Assembly (NCBI GenBank): GCA_902792985.1
Contig: CADBBT010000032.1
Coordinates: forward strand, 1 to 64,000
Reading direction: 5' to 3'
DNA from: Oscillospiraceae bacterium
Lineage (GTDB): Bacteria > Bacillota > Clostridia > Oscillospirales > Acutalibacteraceae
DNA: 64,000 nucleotides
Part shown: positions 41,205 through 50,731 of the stretch, one piece after another
Layout of the letters: each line of letters begins with the position of its first letter
How positions within the stretch are numbered: the stretch's first letter is position 1
Program-made: the position numbers and the translations under genes
The notes under the pieces: generated by a model
Told to the model about the DNA's origin: nothing
Seen by the model: the letters and a program-made list of their open reading frames with translations, nothing else
Database searches by the model: none

Positions 41205-43421
41205 ATGAAAATCGAGAACGTTTGGCAGGGCTGGACTGTGGAGAGCAAGCTCGGACAAGGCGCGTTCGGAACAGTCTACAAGTGCTTCAAAGAAGAATAC
41301 GGCAGGCGCAGATATGCCGCTGTGAAAGTCATTTCTTTCCCCGGCACGTTCGCGGAAGAGCTTTCCGACGGCAGCGCAACCGGTGAAGCGCAGACGCGCG
41401 TTTACTGCAAAGATCTGATGCAGGACTGTCTGCGCGAGATCCGGATCATGGAATCGCTCAAGGATCATCCGAACATCGTACACATCGAAGACTATCGGCT
41501 GATCGAAACCGAAGCGCCGCAAGAGTGGCAGCTTTTCATCCGCATGGAGCTGCTGACGCCGTTCAAGGCCTACGCCTATGACCGCACCTTTACGGAAGAG
41601 GATGTGATCCGGCTGGCAGGGGACATTGCAAACGCTTTGAAAGCCTGCGCAAAAAAGAACATCGTCCACCGTGATATCAAGCCGGATAACATTTTCGTTG
41701 ACGGCAGCGGCAATTTCAAGCTGGGCGATTTCGGCGTTGCAAAGCATCTTTCGCACACGCAAACGATCCTTTCGCGCAAGGGAACGTTCAATTATATGGC
41801 GCCCGAGGTGCTCAGCGCGCAAAAGGGCGACAGCCGCGCGGACATTTATTCCCTCGGCATTCTGATGTATCAGCTTTTGAACAATCAGCGTTTGCCGTTT
41901 CTCGATCCCTTTCAGCCGTTCGTGTCCTATGCCGAACGGGAGGAAGCCTTCAAACGCAGAACTGTGGACGGCGAAGCTCTGCCGATCTTGCCGAAGGTCA
42001 GCGGACGGCTCAACGCGGTGATCCTGCGTGCAACCCAGTTCCATCAGGAGGACCGTTACAAAACCATTGACGCATTTTTGGATGCTCTGAAATTTCAACA
42101 TGAGAAAGGAAGGAAACAACTTATGCCAAAAATCAAACAAAGGCTTGCGGGTCTGATCGCAGTGTTTCTGCTGCTGGTGTCCGGGATCGGCGGCTTCTTT
42201 ACATACGCGAAAGGCACAGCGCAGGTTTCCGTGAATCAGTCTATCGTTTTTCCGCAAGGGGAAACCGATGGCGCAAAAAAGACCGCAAAGAAAACAGCAA
42301 ACATCAAAAACAGCGGCCACATCAACGGCGTTTATTCGGTGAACGGTGTGGATTACTTTGCAACGAATGACGGCTTTTTCAAATATGACGGAAAGAAAAA
42401 GGTTTGTCTGATCAACAAACCCTGTGTGTCGGAATTCAGCATCATCAACAACAAGATCTATGTTGCTGTAATCAAAAAAGTTGAGAAGAAAAGAACGTAC
42501 TACCTTGACAGCTATGTGAATCTGTCATTGGCGCAGTGCACCTGCCGTGTTATGAATCTGGACGGCAGCGGACAGAAGGATTTGTTTTCGTTTACAGGCG
42601 GCGGTTATGTTGTCGGGATCGTTGGAGGAAACATCTATTATCTTGACGATGTGAAGGATTTTAATTTCCTTGCCGGAACAGGCAGAACGCTGTATCGTTA
42701 TTCAACCGCGACCGGAAAGAAAACAAAGATCCATGAAAACGCTGACGAAGCACTGCTTGTCAACGACCGGTATCTGTTTTTTAATGAGTACACCGGCGGA
42801 GGAGATTATAACGGATCCAAGTCGTTCCGTTATGATTGCAAAACAGGGAAGATCATGAAACTCAGCGTGAAAATTGCGTCCTGTAATGCCGATGATGATC
42901 ATTACGGACATATGGCGCAAATCGACAAGAACACGCTGTTGCTGTTTTATACAAAGATGGAGAAAATAAAAAAAGGCGAATATCAATTCAAAACCTATCT
43001 TGCAACCTATGATATCGCAGCAAACAAAGCAACAACAATCAAAGCAGGCGCCGGCACGATCGTTGATGTGATCGACAGTCATACGCTCGGTTTGAGGATC
43101 TGGAACAAGGGTTTCTATCTTTATGACAGCAAAACCGGGAAGCTCACGCTGTTCACAAAAGAAGAAGGATACGAGGCAAGGTTCCTTAACAAAGAAACGC
43201 TGCTGCTTGCTTATTATGACAGTGAAGTTGACAGTATGGTGCTCAAAAAGGTTTCAAAAGACGGAAGCTGCAGCTTCAGATACATAAATGGCTATGATTT
43301 TCGCTTTGGGCACCGGGTGCTTTTGCGCCGGAAAACAGAAGAGAGCTTCCTTCTCTATGATAATTGCGACAGCGTGGACGGTGTTCTCTTGCTGGATACA
43401 TTGAAGTGGAAGCGGAAATAG
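41205..43421 (+). CDS. Membrane Ser/Thr protein kinase with extracellular propeller-like sensor
   Basis: A 738-residue eukaryotic-type kinase. Kinase domain about 9-305: GQGAFGTVY glycine loop, Lys41 in YAAVKV, HRDIKPDN with catalytic Asp157, DFG Asp175 and the APE-like MAPEVLS. One transmembrane helix lies at about 313-335. The outer part, about 400 residues, has repeated short beta units (IYYLDD, LYRYSTATGKKTKI, RVMNLDGSGQKDLF) reminiscent of DUF5050/propeller domains instead of PASTA. This half is clearly more A/T-rich than the kinase half, suggesting a mosaic origin. GGGAGGAG precedes the ATG; the open frame to 41010 runs through a terminator and is rejected. Ligand and targets unknown. 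Confidence 0.88.
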   Translation: MKIENVWQGWTVESKLGQGAFGTVYKCFKEEYGRRRYAAVKVISFPGTFAEELSDGSATGEAQTRVYCKDLMQDCLREIRIMESLKDHPNIVHIEDYRLIETEAPQEWQLFIRMELLTPFKAYAYDRTFTEEDVIRLAGDIANALKACAKKNIVHRDIKPDNIFVDGSGNFKLGDFGVAKHLSHTQTILSRKGTFNYMAPEVLSAQKGDSRADIYSLGILMYQLLNNQRLPFLDPFQPFVSYAEREEAFKRRTVDGEALPILPKVSGRLNAVILRATQFHQEDRYKTIDAFLDALKFQHEKGRKQLMPKIKQRLAGLIAVFLLLVSGIGGFFTYAKGTAQVSVNQSIVFPQGETDGAKKTAKKTANIKNSGHINGVYSVNGVDYFATNDGFFKYDGKKKVCLINKPCVSEFSIINNKIYVAVIKKVEKKRTYYLDSYVNLSLAQCTCRVMNLDGSGQKDLFSFTGGGYVVGIVGGNIYYLDDVKDFNFLAGTGRTLYRYSTATGKKTKIHENADEALLVNDRYLFFNEYTGGGDYNGSKSFRYDCKTGKIMKLSVKIASCNADDDHYGHMAQIDKNTLLLFYTKMEKIKKGEYQFKTYLATYDIAANKATTIKAGAGTIVDVIDSHTLGLRIWNKGFYLYDSKTGKLTLFTKEEGYEARFLNKETLLLAYYDSEVDSMVLKKVSKDGSCSFRYINGYDFRFGHRVLLRRKTEESFLLYDNCDSVDGVLLLDTLKWKRK

Positions 43422-43475
43422 TGTTCCTTGACTTGCTGAAACTCAGTCGCGGCGAAAGATTTTAACTTCATTTTA

Positions 43476-43504
43476 TTGATTTTTCTTCCTCTTTGCGGTA
43501 TAAT
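43476..43504 (+). promoter_or_regulatory. Promoter of the M42 peptidase operon
   Basis: TTGATT (43476-43481), 17 bases, TATAAT (43499-43504), 40 bases before the ATG. Confidence 0.72.
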
Positions 43505-43543
43505 ACAATGAATATATATTTGCTTGTAAGAGGAGACGATCAA

Positions 43544-44569
43544 ATGACAACAGCCGAGCTTTGCTTTGCCTTGGCCAAAGCGAACGGAACCTCCGGTGAC
43601 GAATCGGCATTTATTGACGAAACAAGGGTGCTTCTGGCGCCCTTTGCGTCGTTTCAGGAAAACACACTGCACAGCCTGATCGGTGTGGTCGGCACGGGCG
43701 AATTTGAAATCTTGCTCGACGCGCACATTGACCGTGTGGGGCTGCTTGTGCGCGGCATTGACGAAAACGGCTTTTTGCTGGTGGACAAGGTCGGCGGCAT
43801 CGATCCGCGCGTGTTGGTCGGCAGCGAAGTGACCGTGATGGGAAAACGCGCGCTGCCCGGCGTGATCTGTTCCACACCGCCGCATCTGCAAAAGGGCGGC
43901 GAAAACAAGAGCGAGGTTTCGCTGAAAGCGCTGGCCGTGGATGTCGGCCTTTCCAAAGCGCAGGCGCAGGAGCTGATTGAAATCGGCGACCGCATTGTGT
44001 TCTTGCCGAACCAGGCAAAGCTGCTCGGCACGCGCATTGTGTCCGGCGCGTTTGACGACCGCGCAGGCGTTGCGGCGCTGCTTTTGACAGCCGAGCTTGT
44101 GAAAGACAAGCTGTCCCACTGCCGTGTGCGTCTGCAGCTCGCTTCGCAGGAAGAGACCGGCGGCAGCGGCGCAAAAACAAGCGCGTTTACCGCTGCGCCC
44201 GACGTTGCGATTGCCGTGGACGTCGGCTTCGGCAGCGATCCTTACTGCGACAAGCACGAAACGATCGACCTCGGCGGCGGCCCGTCGATCGGCATTTCTC
44301 CGGCGCTTGACCGTGCGCTGACACAGGAGCTTATCGCGGTGGCTAAGGAAAGCGGCATTCCCTATCAGCACGACGTGATGCCCGGACGCACCGGCACGAA
44401 CGCCGATTCCATCAACATCTCCCGCGGCGGCGTCAAAACCGCGCTGCTCTCGATCCCGCTGCGCTCCATGCATACGGCAGTCGAGGTCATCGACACCGAA
44501 GATGTGGAAAACACCGCAAAGCTGCTCGCGGCATATATTCTCAAAAAGGAGGCGGAGCTCTCATGCTGA
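43544..44569 (+). CDS. M42 family metallopeptidase (glutamyl aminopeptidase-like), first copy
   Basis: Cytosolic dinuclear-metal aminopeptidase of the TET group, 341 residues. Metal and catalytic residues are found in DAHIDRVGLLV (HxD), SGAFDDRAG (bridging Asp), ASQEETGGSG (catalytic Glu and metal Glu), AVDVGFG (Asp) and SMHTAVEV (last His). The start is the ATG at 43544 behind GAGGAG; the frame extends back to 43493, past the promoter. It shares only about the family-level pattern with the second copy, which begins seven bases before this gene ends, so they may form a mixed complex. Confidence 0.9.
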   Translation: MTTAELCFALAKANGTSGDESAFIDETRVLLAPFASFQENTLHSLIGVVGTGEFEILLDAHIDRVGLLVRGIDENGFLLVDKVGGIDPRVLVGSEVTVMGKRALPGVICSTPPHLQKGGENKSEVSLKALAVDVGLSKAQAQELIEIGDRIVFLPNQAKLLGTRIVSGAFDDRAGVAALLLTAELVKDKLSHCRVRLQLASQEETGGSGAKTSAFTAAPDVAIAVDVGFGSDPYCDKHETIDLGGGPSIGISPALDRALTQELIAVAKESGIPYQHDVMPGRTGTNADSINISRGGVKTALLSIPLRSMHTAVEVIDTEDVENTAKLLAAYILKKEAELSC

Positions 44570-45582
44570 ATACCCTGAAAACGCTCTGTCTGCTGAACGG
44601 CACCTCCGGCAGAGAAGAACGCGTGCGCGATTATATTTTGGAACGCCTTTCGGGAAAAGCGGATGTGACCGTGGACCCGCTGGGCAATGTGATCGCCTTT
44701 GTGCGCGGCAAAGAACGCGCAAAGAACAAAGTCATGCTTTCGGCGCACATGGACGAGGTCGGGTTCATCATTACCGGCATCACCGACGAAGGGTATCTTC
44801 GCTTTGACGCAGTCGGCGGCATCGACCCAAAAGTTGTGGTCGGCCGACTTGTAACGGTCGGCGAAGAAGAACTTCCCGGCGTGATCGGCATCAAGGCCAT
44901 CCATCTGACCGAAGGCGATGAGGGCAAGACCGTGCCCGCGCTTTCCAAATGCATGATCGACATCGGCGCTGCTTCAAAGAAAGACGCGATGCAGCATGTC
45001 TGCGTCGGCGACAGCGCCTATTTTGTCTCGGATTATAAAGAGCTCGGCGAACACAAGATCAAGGCCAAGGCGATCGACGACCGCTTCGGCTGCAGCGTGA
45101 TGCTGGACATGATCGACAAGGGCGTCGACTATGACGCGACGTTCGCCTTTCTTGTGCAGGAGGAGATCGGTCTGCGCGGCGCGGCTGCCGCGGCGTATAC
45201 CGTGTCTCCCGATTACGCGGTCGTGCTGGAAGCGACCACGGCGGCAGATGTTGCCGGTGTGCCCGACGCGGAAAAAGTCTGCGTGCAGGGCGAAGGCGCG
45301 GTGGTTTCGTTCATGGATCGTTCCACACTGTATGACCGCGCGCTGTTCAAAGACGCGTTTGCGCTCGCAAAGGCACAGGGCATCCCCATTCAGACAAAAA
45401 CGACCGTGGCCGGCGGCAACGACGCCGGAGCGATCCATAAAGCCGGCGGCGGCGTGAAAACGCTCTGCGTCTCGCTGCCGTGCCGTTATATCCATTCCGC
45501 AACGAGCGTTGCGGACAAACGCGACATGACCGCCTGCCGCGCGATGGCCGAAGCGCTGCTGAACGCCTATGCGGTATGCTGA
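44563..45582 (+). CDS. M42 family metallopeptidase, second copy
   Basis: A 339-residue M42 aminopeptidase. Motifs are SAHMDEVGFIITG, KAIDDRFGCS, LVQEEIGLRGA, LEATTAADV (Glu in place of the Asp of the first copy) and YIHSATSV. These differences in the metal-site residues separate two M42 subtypes, usually with different substrate preference (acidic versus hydrophobic or lysyl N-termini). It overlaps the preceding gene by seven bases and the next by seven. Tandem M42 pairs may form hetero-TET dodecamers; that is an inference. Confidence 0.9.
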   Translation: MLNTLKTLCLLNGTSGREERVRDYILERLSGKADVTVDPLGNVIAFVRGKERAKNKVMLSAHMDEVGFIITGITDEGYLRFDAVGGIDPKVVVGRLVTVGEEELPGVIGIKAIHLTEGDEGKTVPALSKCMIDIGAASKKDAMQHVCVGDSAYFVSDYKELGEHKIKAKAIDDRFGCSVMLDMIDKGVDYDATFAFLVQEEIGLRGAAAAAYTVSPDYAVVLEATTAADVAGVPDAEKVCVQGEGAVVSFMDRSTLYDRALFKDAFALAKAQGIPIQTKTTVAGGNDAGAIHKAGGGVKTLCVSLPCRYIHSATSVADKRDMTACRAMAEALLNAYAVC

Positions 45583-46346
45583 CCCTTGCGGAAAAGAAAG
45601 ACGCAAAGCGGCTCTTGCGGTTTTGTGAAGGGAGCCTGCTCGGCACCTATCTCGGCTGCCGTCTGCGCTGCTACGGGTTCGATTACCCGTTTGTGAATTT
45701 CTGGTTCAGTGAAAGCGGCGGGGAGCTCACCGCTGTGCTCGGAGCGCTCGATCACACCGCAGTGCTGTTGGCTGCGCCTTGTGCGGATTTTGAAGAGCTT
45801 GCCGCGTTTTTGAACATGCGCGCGTTTTCGTCTGTGATGACAACGGTCGAAACAGCGCGGCGCTGTGGAGTTTCAGAATATACGGAAAAGCACGCGTTTG
45901 CGTTTTCCGGCGGTGAAGCTGTGCCGAAAGCGCAGACGCCGGACGATCTCAAAGATGTTTACGCGCTCATCGTGCAGGAGATCCCCGGGTCGTTTTCCCC
46001 GGAAAAGCAGGCGTATCTCGCTTTCCTTTCCGACTTCAACTTTCGAAAAAACCGCGACGCTGCCCGTGCCGCCGTGATCAGGCAAACCAACACGCTTTGC
46101 GCCTGCGCGCTGACCGCCGCGGAAACGCCTGCGGCCGCCGTGCTTTCCGGCGTTGCGAGCGATCCGCGCTTTCGCGGAAAAGGTTTTGGAAAGCAGGTCG
46201 TGCTTTCGTTGGCGAACACACTGCAAAACGAGGGTAAGCGTGTCTATGTGATCGCGCTGAACGACAGCGCAGCCTCGTTTTATCAAAAAATCGGATTTCA
46301 ACCCGATGAAACGATAGCATTTATTGAAAGGACAACCCATGTTTGA
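45576..46346 (+). CDS. GNAT family N-acetyltransferase
   Basis: A 256-residue protein with an N-terminal region of about 120 residues of unknown type and a C-terminal GNAT domain. SGVASDPRFRGKGFGKQVV is the acetyl-CoA pyrophosphate-binding motif A, and VIALNDSAASFYQKIGFQ is motif B. The ATG at 45576 overlaps the M42 gene, and the stop overlaps the next start. The reading frame is open upstream to 45480, but only in sequence belonging to the peptidase. Acceptor substrate unknown. Confidence 0.82.
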   Translation: MLTLAEKKDAKRLLRFCEGSLLGTYLGCRLRCYGFDYPFVNFWFSESGGELTAVLGALDHTAVLLAAPCADFEELAAFLNMRAFSSVMTTVETARRCGVSEYTEKHAFAFSGGEAVPKAQTPDDLKDVYALIVQEIPGSFSPEKQAYLAFLSDFNFRKNRDAARAAVIRQTNTLCACALTAAETPAAAVLSGVASDPRFRGKGFGKQVVLSLANTLQNEGKRVYVIALNDSAASFYQKIGFQPDETIAFIERTTHV

Positions 46347-47607
46347 TTTCAGCAAAGACCTTTTAAAACAATCCGATCTCGCGCTTGAAAAAGCAAAGAG
46401 CGAATTTGCCCTGATCGACGAGATCACCGAATATAACCAGCAGAAAATGCTTTACGGCTTCGTCAAAAACCATGTGAGCGAAGCGATGTTCACGCCTTCC
46501 ACCGGTTACGGCTACGGCGATGCGGGCAGGGAAGCGATCGACCGTTTGTTTGCGGACGTTGTCGGCGCCGAGGATGCTGTGGTGCGCCACAACTTCACCT
46601 GCGGCACGCATACGCTCGGCACCGCGCTGTTCGGTGTGCTGCGTCCGGGCGACACGATGCTGTGTGTGACCGGACTGCCGTATGACACCATTCAGCCCGT
46701 CATCGGCATCGGCGGCGACAGTGACGATTCCGGTTCGCTGCGCGACTTCGGCGTGCGTTATGAGCAGGTGGAGCTTTTGCCAAACGGAATGCCGGATCTT
46801 GCCGCCATTGAACAGGCGATCAAGGAAAAGCAGCCGAAAATGGTATACATTCAGCGTTCGCGCGGCTACAGCCTGCGTCCGTCGCTGTCGGTCGCACAGA
46901 TAGAAACCATTGTCAAAATCACCAAAAAGAACAGCACTGCCATTGTCATGGTGGACAACTGCTACGGCGAATTTACCGAAAAGAAAGAGCCGACCGAGGT
47001 CGGTGCCGATCTGATGGCCGGCTCGCTGATCAAAAATCCCGGCGGCGGGATCGCACCCACCGGCGGCTATATCGCCGGACGGCACGACCTTGTGGAAAAA
47101 TGCTGCTATCGTCTGACCACGCCCGGCCTCGGCCGCGAGGTCGGCGCAACGCTTGGCCACACACGCGCGCTGTTCATGGGTCTGTTCCAGGCGCCGCACA
47201 TTGTCGGCGAAGCGCTCAAGACAGCCGCGTATGCGTCTGCGCTGTTTTCGCTGCTCGGCTTTGAAACAACGCCGGTTTCCGGCGAAACACGCCACGATAT
47301 CATTCAGGCGATCCTGCTGAAAAGAGCGGAAAATCTTGTGGCTTTTTGCCGCGGACTGCAAAAGGCGTCGCCGATCGACTCCTTTGTTGTGCCTGAACCA
47401 TGTCAGACGCCCGGCTATGACTGCCCGGTCATCATGGCGGCAGGCGCGTTTACCATGGGCTCGTCGATCGAGCTTTCCGCCGACGGTCCGCTGCGCGAGC
47501 CGTTTGCGGTCTGGATGCAGGGCGGATTGAATTTCCATTCCGCAAAGCTGGCGGTGCTTTGTGCCGCGCAGGAGGTTTTGAACGAAGAACAGAAGGTGAA
47601 CGGATGA
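46339..47607 (+). CDS. PLP-dependent methionine gamma-lyase/aluminium-resistance family protein (YnbB-like)
   Basis: A 422-residue fold-type I PLP enzyme of the family annotated as aluminium resistance protein or methionine gamma-lyase related. STGYGYGDAGREAIDRLFADV is the family opening, RHNFTCGTHTLGTALFG the cofactor-stacking region, VMVDNCYGEF holds the PLP Asp, and GSLIKNPGGGIAPTGGYI holds the Schiff-base Lys. In Bacillus the homologue is ynbB near hflX. It overlaps the GNAT gene by eight bases and the DUF2461 gene by four. Physiological substrate unknown. Confidence 0.9.
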   Translation: MFDFSKDLLKQSDLALEKAKSEFALIDEITEYNQQKMLYGFVKNHVSEAMFTPSTGYGYGDAGREAIDRLFADVVGAEDAVVRHNFTCGTHTLGTALFGVLRPGDTMLCVTGLPYDTIQPVIGIGGDSDDSGSLRDFGVRYEQVELLPNGMPDLAAIEQAIKEKQPKMVYIQRSRGYSLRPSLSVAQIETIVKITKKNSTAIVMVDNCYGEFTEKKEPTEVGADLMAGSLIKNPGGGIAPTGGYIAGRHDLVEKCCYRLTTPGLGREVGATLGHTRALFMGLFQAPHIVGEALKTAAYASALFSLLGFETTPVSGETRHDIIQAILLKRAENLVAFCRGLQKASPIDSFVVPEPCQTPGYDCPVIMAAGAFTMGSSIELSADGPLREPFAVWMQGGLNFHSAKLAVLCAAQEVLNEEQKVNG

Positions 47608-48317
47608 GTGAATTTCACGGCTTTGACCGCGACACCTTTTTGCTGCTTGCCGAAAACCGTTTCAACGACAGCAAGCCCTATTATGAATCTGTGAAGGAAA
47701 CGCTCAAACAAAAGGCGATCTTGCCTTTGCGCGCGATCTGCGCCGATCTGCAGGACGAGCTGTTTGCGGTCGATGAGCACATGATGCTCGTGCCGTCCAA
47801 AATGGTTTCCCGCATCCGCCGCGATACCCGCCGCGCAAAGGACAAGAATATGTACCGCGACAACCTTTGGGTGATGTTCATGCGCCATAAATACGAATGG
47901 CGCTGCCAGCCCTGTATGTGGTTCGAGATCATGCCCGGCGGTTACACGATCGGCGTTGGCGCGTTCAATACCGACCCGTCGTATATGGAGCATTTCCGTC
48001 GTGTGATGCTGGAAAACCAGCGGGTGTTTCGCGCCGCGCTCAAAAAGGTGCACGCCGTCGGCGCTGTGGAGGATCTTGAACAGTATGCGCGCGAAAAGAG
48101 CGGCGACATCGCGAAGGATCTGAAACCGTATTACAACGCAAAAAGTCTCTATTTTATCCGGTACAGCAGTGATATGGAGCCGCTGTTTGACGGCAGCGTG
48201 CTGCAGGAGCTGCGCGAAAGCATTGCGGCATATCGCCCGATGTATCAATTTCTTCTCAAAGTGATGGAAGAAGCCATTGCGGAAAAGGGGCAGGATTATG
48301 ACAACTTTCGATTATAA
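47604..48317 (+). CDS. DUF2461 domain-containing protein
   Basis: A 237-residue protein of the DUF2461/TIGR02453 family. FHGFDRDTFLLLAENRFNDSKPYYE is the typical opening, followed by MVSRIRRDTRRAKDKNMYRDNLWVMF and MWFEIMPGGYTIGVGAF, the family core. No biochemical function is established for this family. It overlaps the YnbB-like gene by four bases and the phosphomannomutase by twenty, so it belongs to the same operon. Confidence 0.9.
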   Translation: MSEFHGFDRDTFLLLAENRFNDSKPYYESVKETLKQKAILPLRAICADLQDELFAVDEHMMLVPSKMVSRIRRDTRRAKDKNMYRDNLWVMFMRHKYEWRCQPCMWFEIMPGGYTIGVGAFNTDPSYMEHFRRVMLENQRVFRAALKKVHAVGAVEDLEQYAREKSGDIAKDLKPYYNAKSLYFIRYSSDMEPLFDGSVLQELRESIAAYRPMYQFLLKVMEEAIAEKGQDYDNFRL

Positions 48318-49724
48318 AAAACTCAAAAGCGGTACCGATATCCGCGGTGTTGCCGTGCAGACCGAAGAACACGATGTGGAGCTGACGGACAAAGCCGTTT
48401 ACGATCTGACCGGCGGATTTTGCGCGTTTCTTCTCTCACGCGGCGTCAAGCAGGGTGCGCGTGTTGCCGTTGGCCACGATTCCCGCATCTCCGCTGAACG
48501 GATCAAGGCGCAGGTCATCTCAGCACTGCGCGATTTCGGTTTCTTCGCGCTCGACTGCGGCCTTGCATCCACACCGGCGATGTTTATGACAACGGTCGAT
48601 TTCAACTGCATCTCGACGAGATCATTGAAAACGCCGCGGCTCTTCCCGCGCCAAGCGCTGTGCGCGGCGGCTTTGACACGGCGGATTATATGTCGGTGTA
48701 TGCGGCCAGGCTGCGCAGAATGATCTGCGAAGAAGTGAACGCGGCGGATTATGAGCATCCGCTCTCCGGTTTTCATATCATTGTGGACGCCGGCAACGGT
48801 GTGGGCGGCTTTTACGCCTCGCAGGTGCTTGCGCCGCTTGGAGCAGATACTTCCGGCAGCCAGTTCCTTGACCCGGACGGCATGTTCCCGAACCATGCGC
48901 CGAATCCGGAAAACAAGCAGGCAATGGCTTCGGTCAGCGCCGCAACCGTAAAAGCAAACGCGGACCTCGGCGTGATCTTTGACACCGATGTTGACCGCGC
49001 AAGCTGTGTGGATCAATCCGGCAAAGAGATCAACCGCAACCGGCTTGTTGCGCTTGCTTCGATCATTGCGCTGGAGGGCAACGCCGGCGGCACGATCGTT
49101 ACCGATTCCGTCACATCGACCGGCCTGACCGATTTTATCAATCATACCCTCGGCGGCGTGCATTACCGCTACCGCCGCGGCTATCGCAACGTCATCAACA
49201 AGCAGATGGAGCTCAATGCTTCCGGCGTGAACTGCCCGCTTGCGATCGAAACGTCGGGGCACGCCGCGTTTCGTGACAACTACTATCTGGACGATGGCGC
49301 GTATCTGATCACGAAGATCATCATCAAAACCGCGCAGATGGGGCGCGAGGGCAAAGCGCTTGAAACGCTGATCTCTGCGCTGCGCGACCCCGCCGAGGCG
49401 ACGGAGCTGCGGCTGAAAATTTTGTGCGAAAACTTCAAAGCCTACGGCAACAGCGTGATCGCGCAGGTGGAGCAGTGCGCAGAGGCCCGTACGGACTGGC
49501 GCCTTGCCGACGATAACCGCGAGGGCGTGCGCGTCTTTTTGGATGCATCCGACTGCAAGGGGTGGTTCCTGCTGCGGCTGAGTGTCCACGACCCGATTAT
49601 GCCGCTGAACATCGAAAGCGACACGCAGGGCGGTGTGCAGGCGATCGCGCGGCAGCTCTTTGAAGTTCTGCAGTCCTGTGCGCAGCTCGATCTTTCTGTG
49701 ATGCGCGCTTTTCTGAACGACTGA
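48298..49724 (+). pseudogene. Phosphomannomutase/phosphoglucomutase, broken by internal deletion and frameshift
   Basis: Alpha-D-phosphohexomutase family gene in two frames. The first part starts at ATG 48298 and reads through GTDIRG and VGHDSRIS to STPAMFMTTVDFNC near 48608; the frame then goes astray and stops at 48723. The second part runs in another frame from LDEIIENAA (48612) through IVDAGNGVGG, FDTDVDRAS, the sugar-binding IETSGHAAF and a C-terminal phosphate-binding region to the stop at 49724. Between them the family has about 30-35 residues including the catalytic phosphoserine loop TASH, none of which is present. Unless the assembly lost bases, the gene cannot make an active mutase. 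Confidence 0.82.
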
Positions 49725-49741
49725 ACAAAGGAGGTTTTTCT

Positions 49742-50731
49742 ATGGGAAACCAAAACGAAGCTTGCCCGCTGCATAAAACATCGGTCGGCGGTCAGGCGCT
49801 CATTGAAGGCATTATGATGCAGGGCCCGAAAGGCGCCGCGCTTTCGGTGCGTCTGCCGGACGGCAGCATCGATACCGAGATGAAACATCCGAAGCATATC
49901 CGCGACAAGATCAAGTTCCTCGGCTGGCCGATCATCCGCGGCTGCGTGAACTTTGTGGAATCCATGATCTTCGGCTATCAATGTCTGATGGAATCCGCCG
50001 AAAAAAGCGGTTTGGAGGACGTCGATGTGCCAGAGGAGGAGATGTCGAAATTCGACCGCTGGCTGAACGCGCATCTGAGCAAAAAGGTGATGAACGTTCT
50101 TGCTGCCGGCGCGTCGGTGCTCGGCGTGCTTTTGGCCTTTGCGCTGTTCTTCTATCTGCCGACGATCATCACAAACTTTTTCAACAAGCTCTCCGGCGAA
50201 GCGCTGACGAATTTTCGCGCGCTGATCGAAGGTGTGCTGCGTATGCTGATCTTTGTCGGTTACATCGCCGCAGTCTCGCTCATGAAAGACATCCGCCGCA
50301 CGTTCATGTATCACGGCGCGGAACATAAAACGATCTTTTGCTATGAGAACGGCATGGAGCTGACGGTGGAAAACGTGAAAAAGCAAATCCGTTTCCATCC
50401 GCGCTGCGGTACCTCATTCATGTTTGTGATGATCATCATCAGTGTGCTGATCTCGTCCGTGATCTCCGTCGCATTCCCGCATCTGCGCGACGTAACCGCG
50501 CTGTGGATGCTGATCAAACTGCTGATTCTGCCGCTGGTGATGGGCTTTGGCTATGAGTTTATCAAATACGCCGGCCGGCACGACAATGTGCTTGTGAAGA
50601 TCCTCTCCGCGCCGGGACTCTGGATGCAGCGTCTGACGACGAAGGAGCCGGACGACGACATGATCGAAGTTGCGCTCGCTGCGTTTAAGGCGGTCATCAC
50701 CGATGATCCGTCGGACGACGCGATCCAATGA
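49742..50731 (+). CDS. DUF1385 membrane protein (YqhQ-like)
   Basis: A 329-residue integral membrane protein. SVGGQALIEGIMMQGPKGAA is the hallmark N-terminal motif; LGWPIIRGCVNFVESM, YHGAEHKTIFCYENG, FHPRCGTSFMFVMIIISVLI and FEFIKYAGRHDN-like segments complete the family pattern. Four or so transmembrane helices. Function unknown, but the gene often stands next to prmC/prfA, as it does here with prmC. GGAGG precedes the ATG. It overlaps prmC by four bases. Confidence 0.92.
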   Translation: MGNQNEACPLHKTSVGGQALIEGIMMQGPKGAALSVRLPDGSIDTEMKHPKHIRDKIKFLGWPIIRGCVNFVESMIFGYQCLMESAEKSGLEDVDVPEEEMSKFDRWLNAHLSKKVMNVLAAGASVLGVLLAFALFFYLPTIITNFFNKLSGEALTNFRALIEGVLRMLIFVGYIAAVSLMKDIRRTFMYHGAEHKTIFCYENGMELTVENVKKQIRFHPRCGTSFMFVMIIISVLISSVISVAFPHLRDVTALWMLIKLLILPLVMGFGYEFIKYAGRHDNVLVKILSAPGLWMQRLTTKEPDDDMIEVALAAFKAVITDDPSDDAIQ

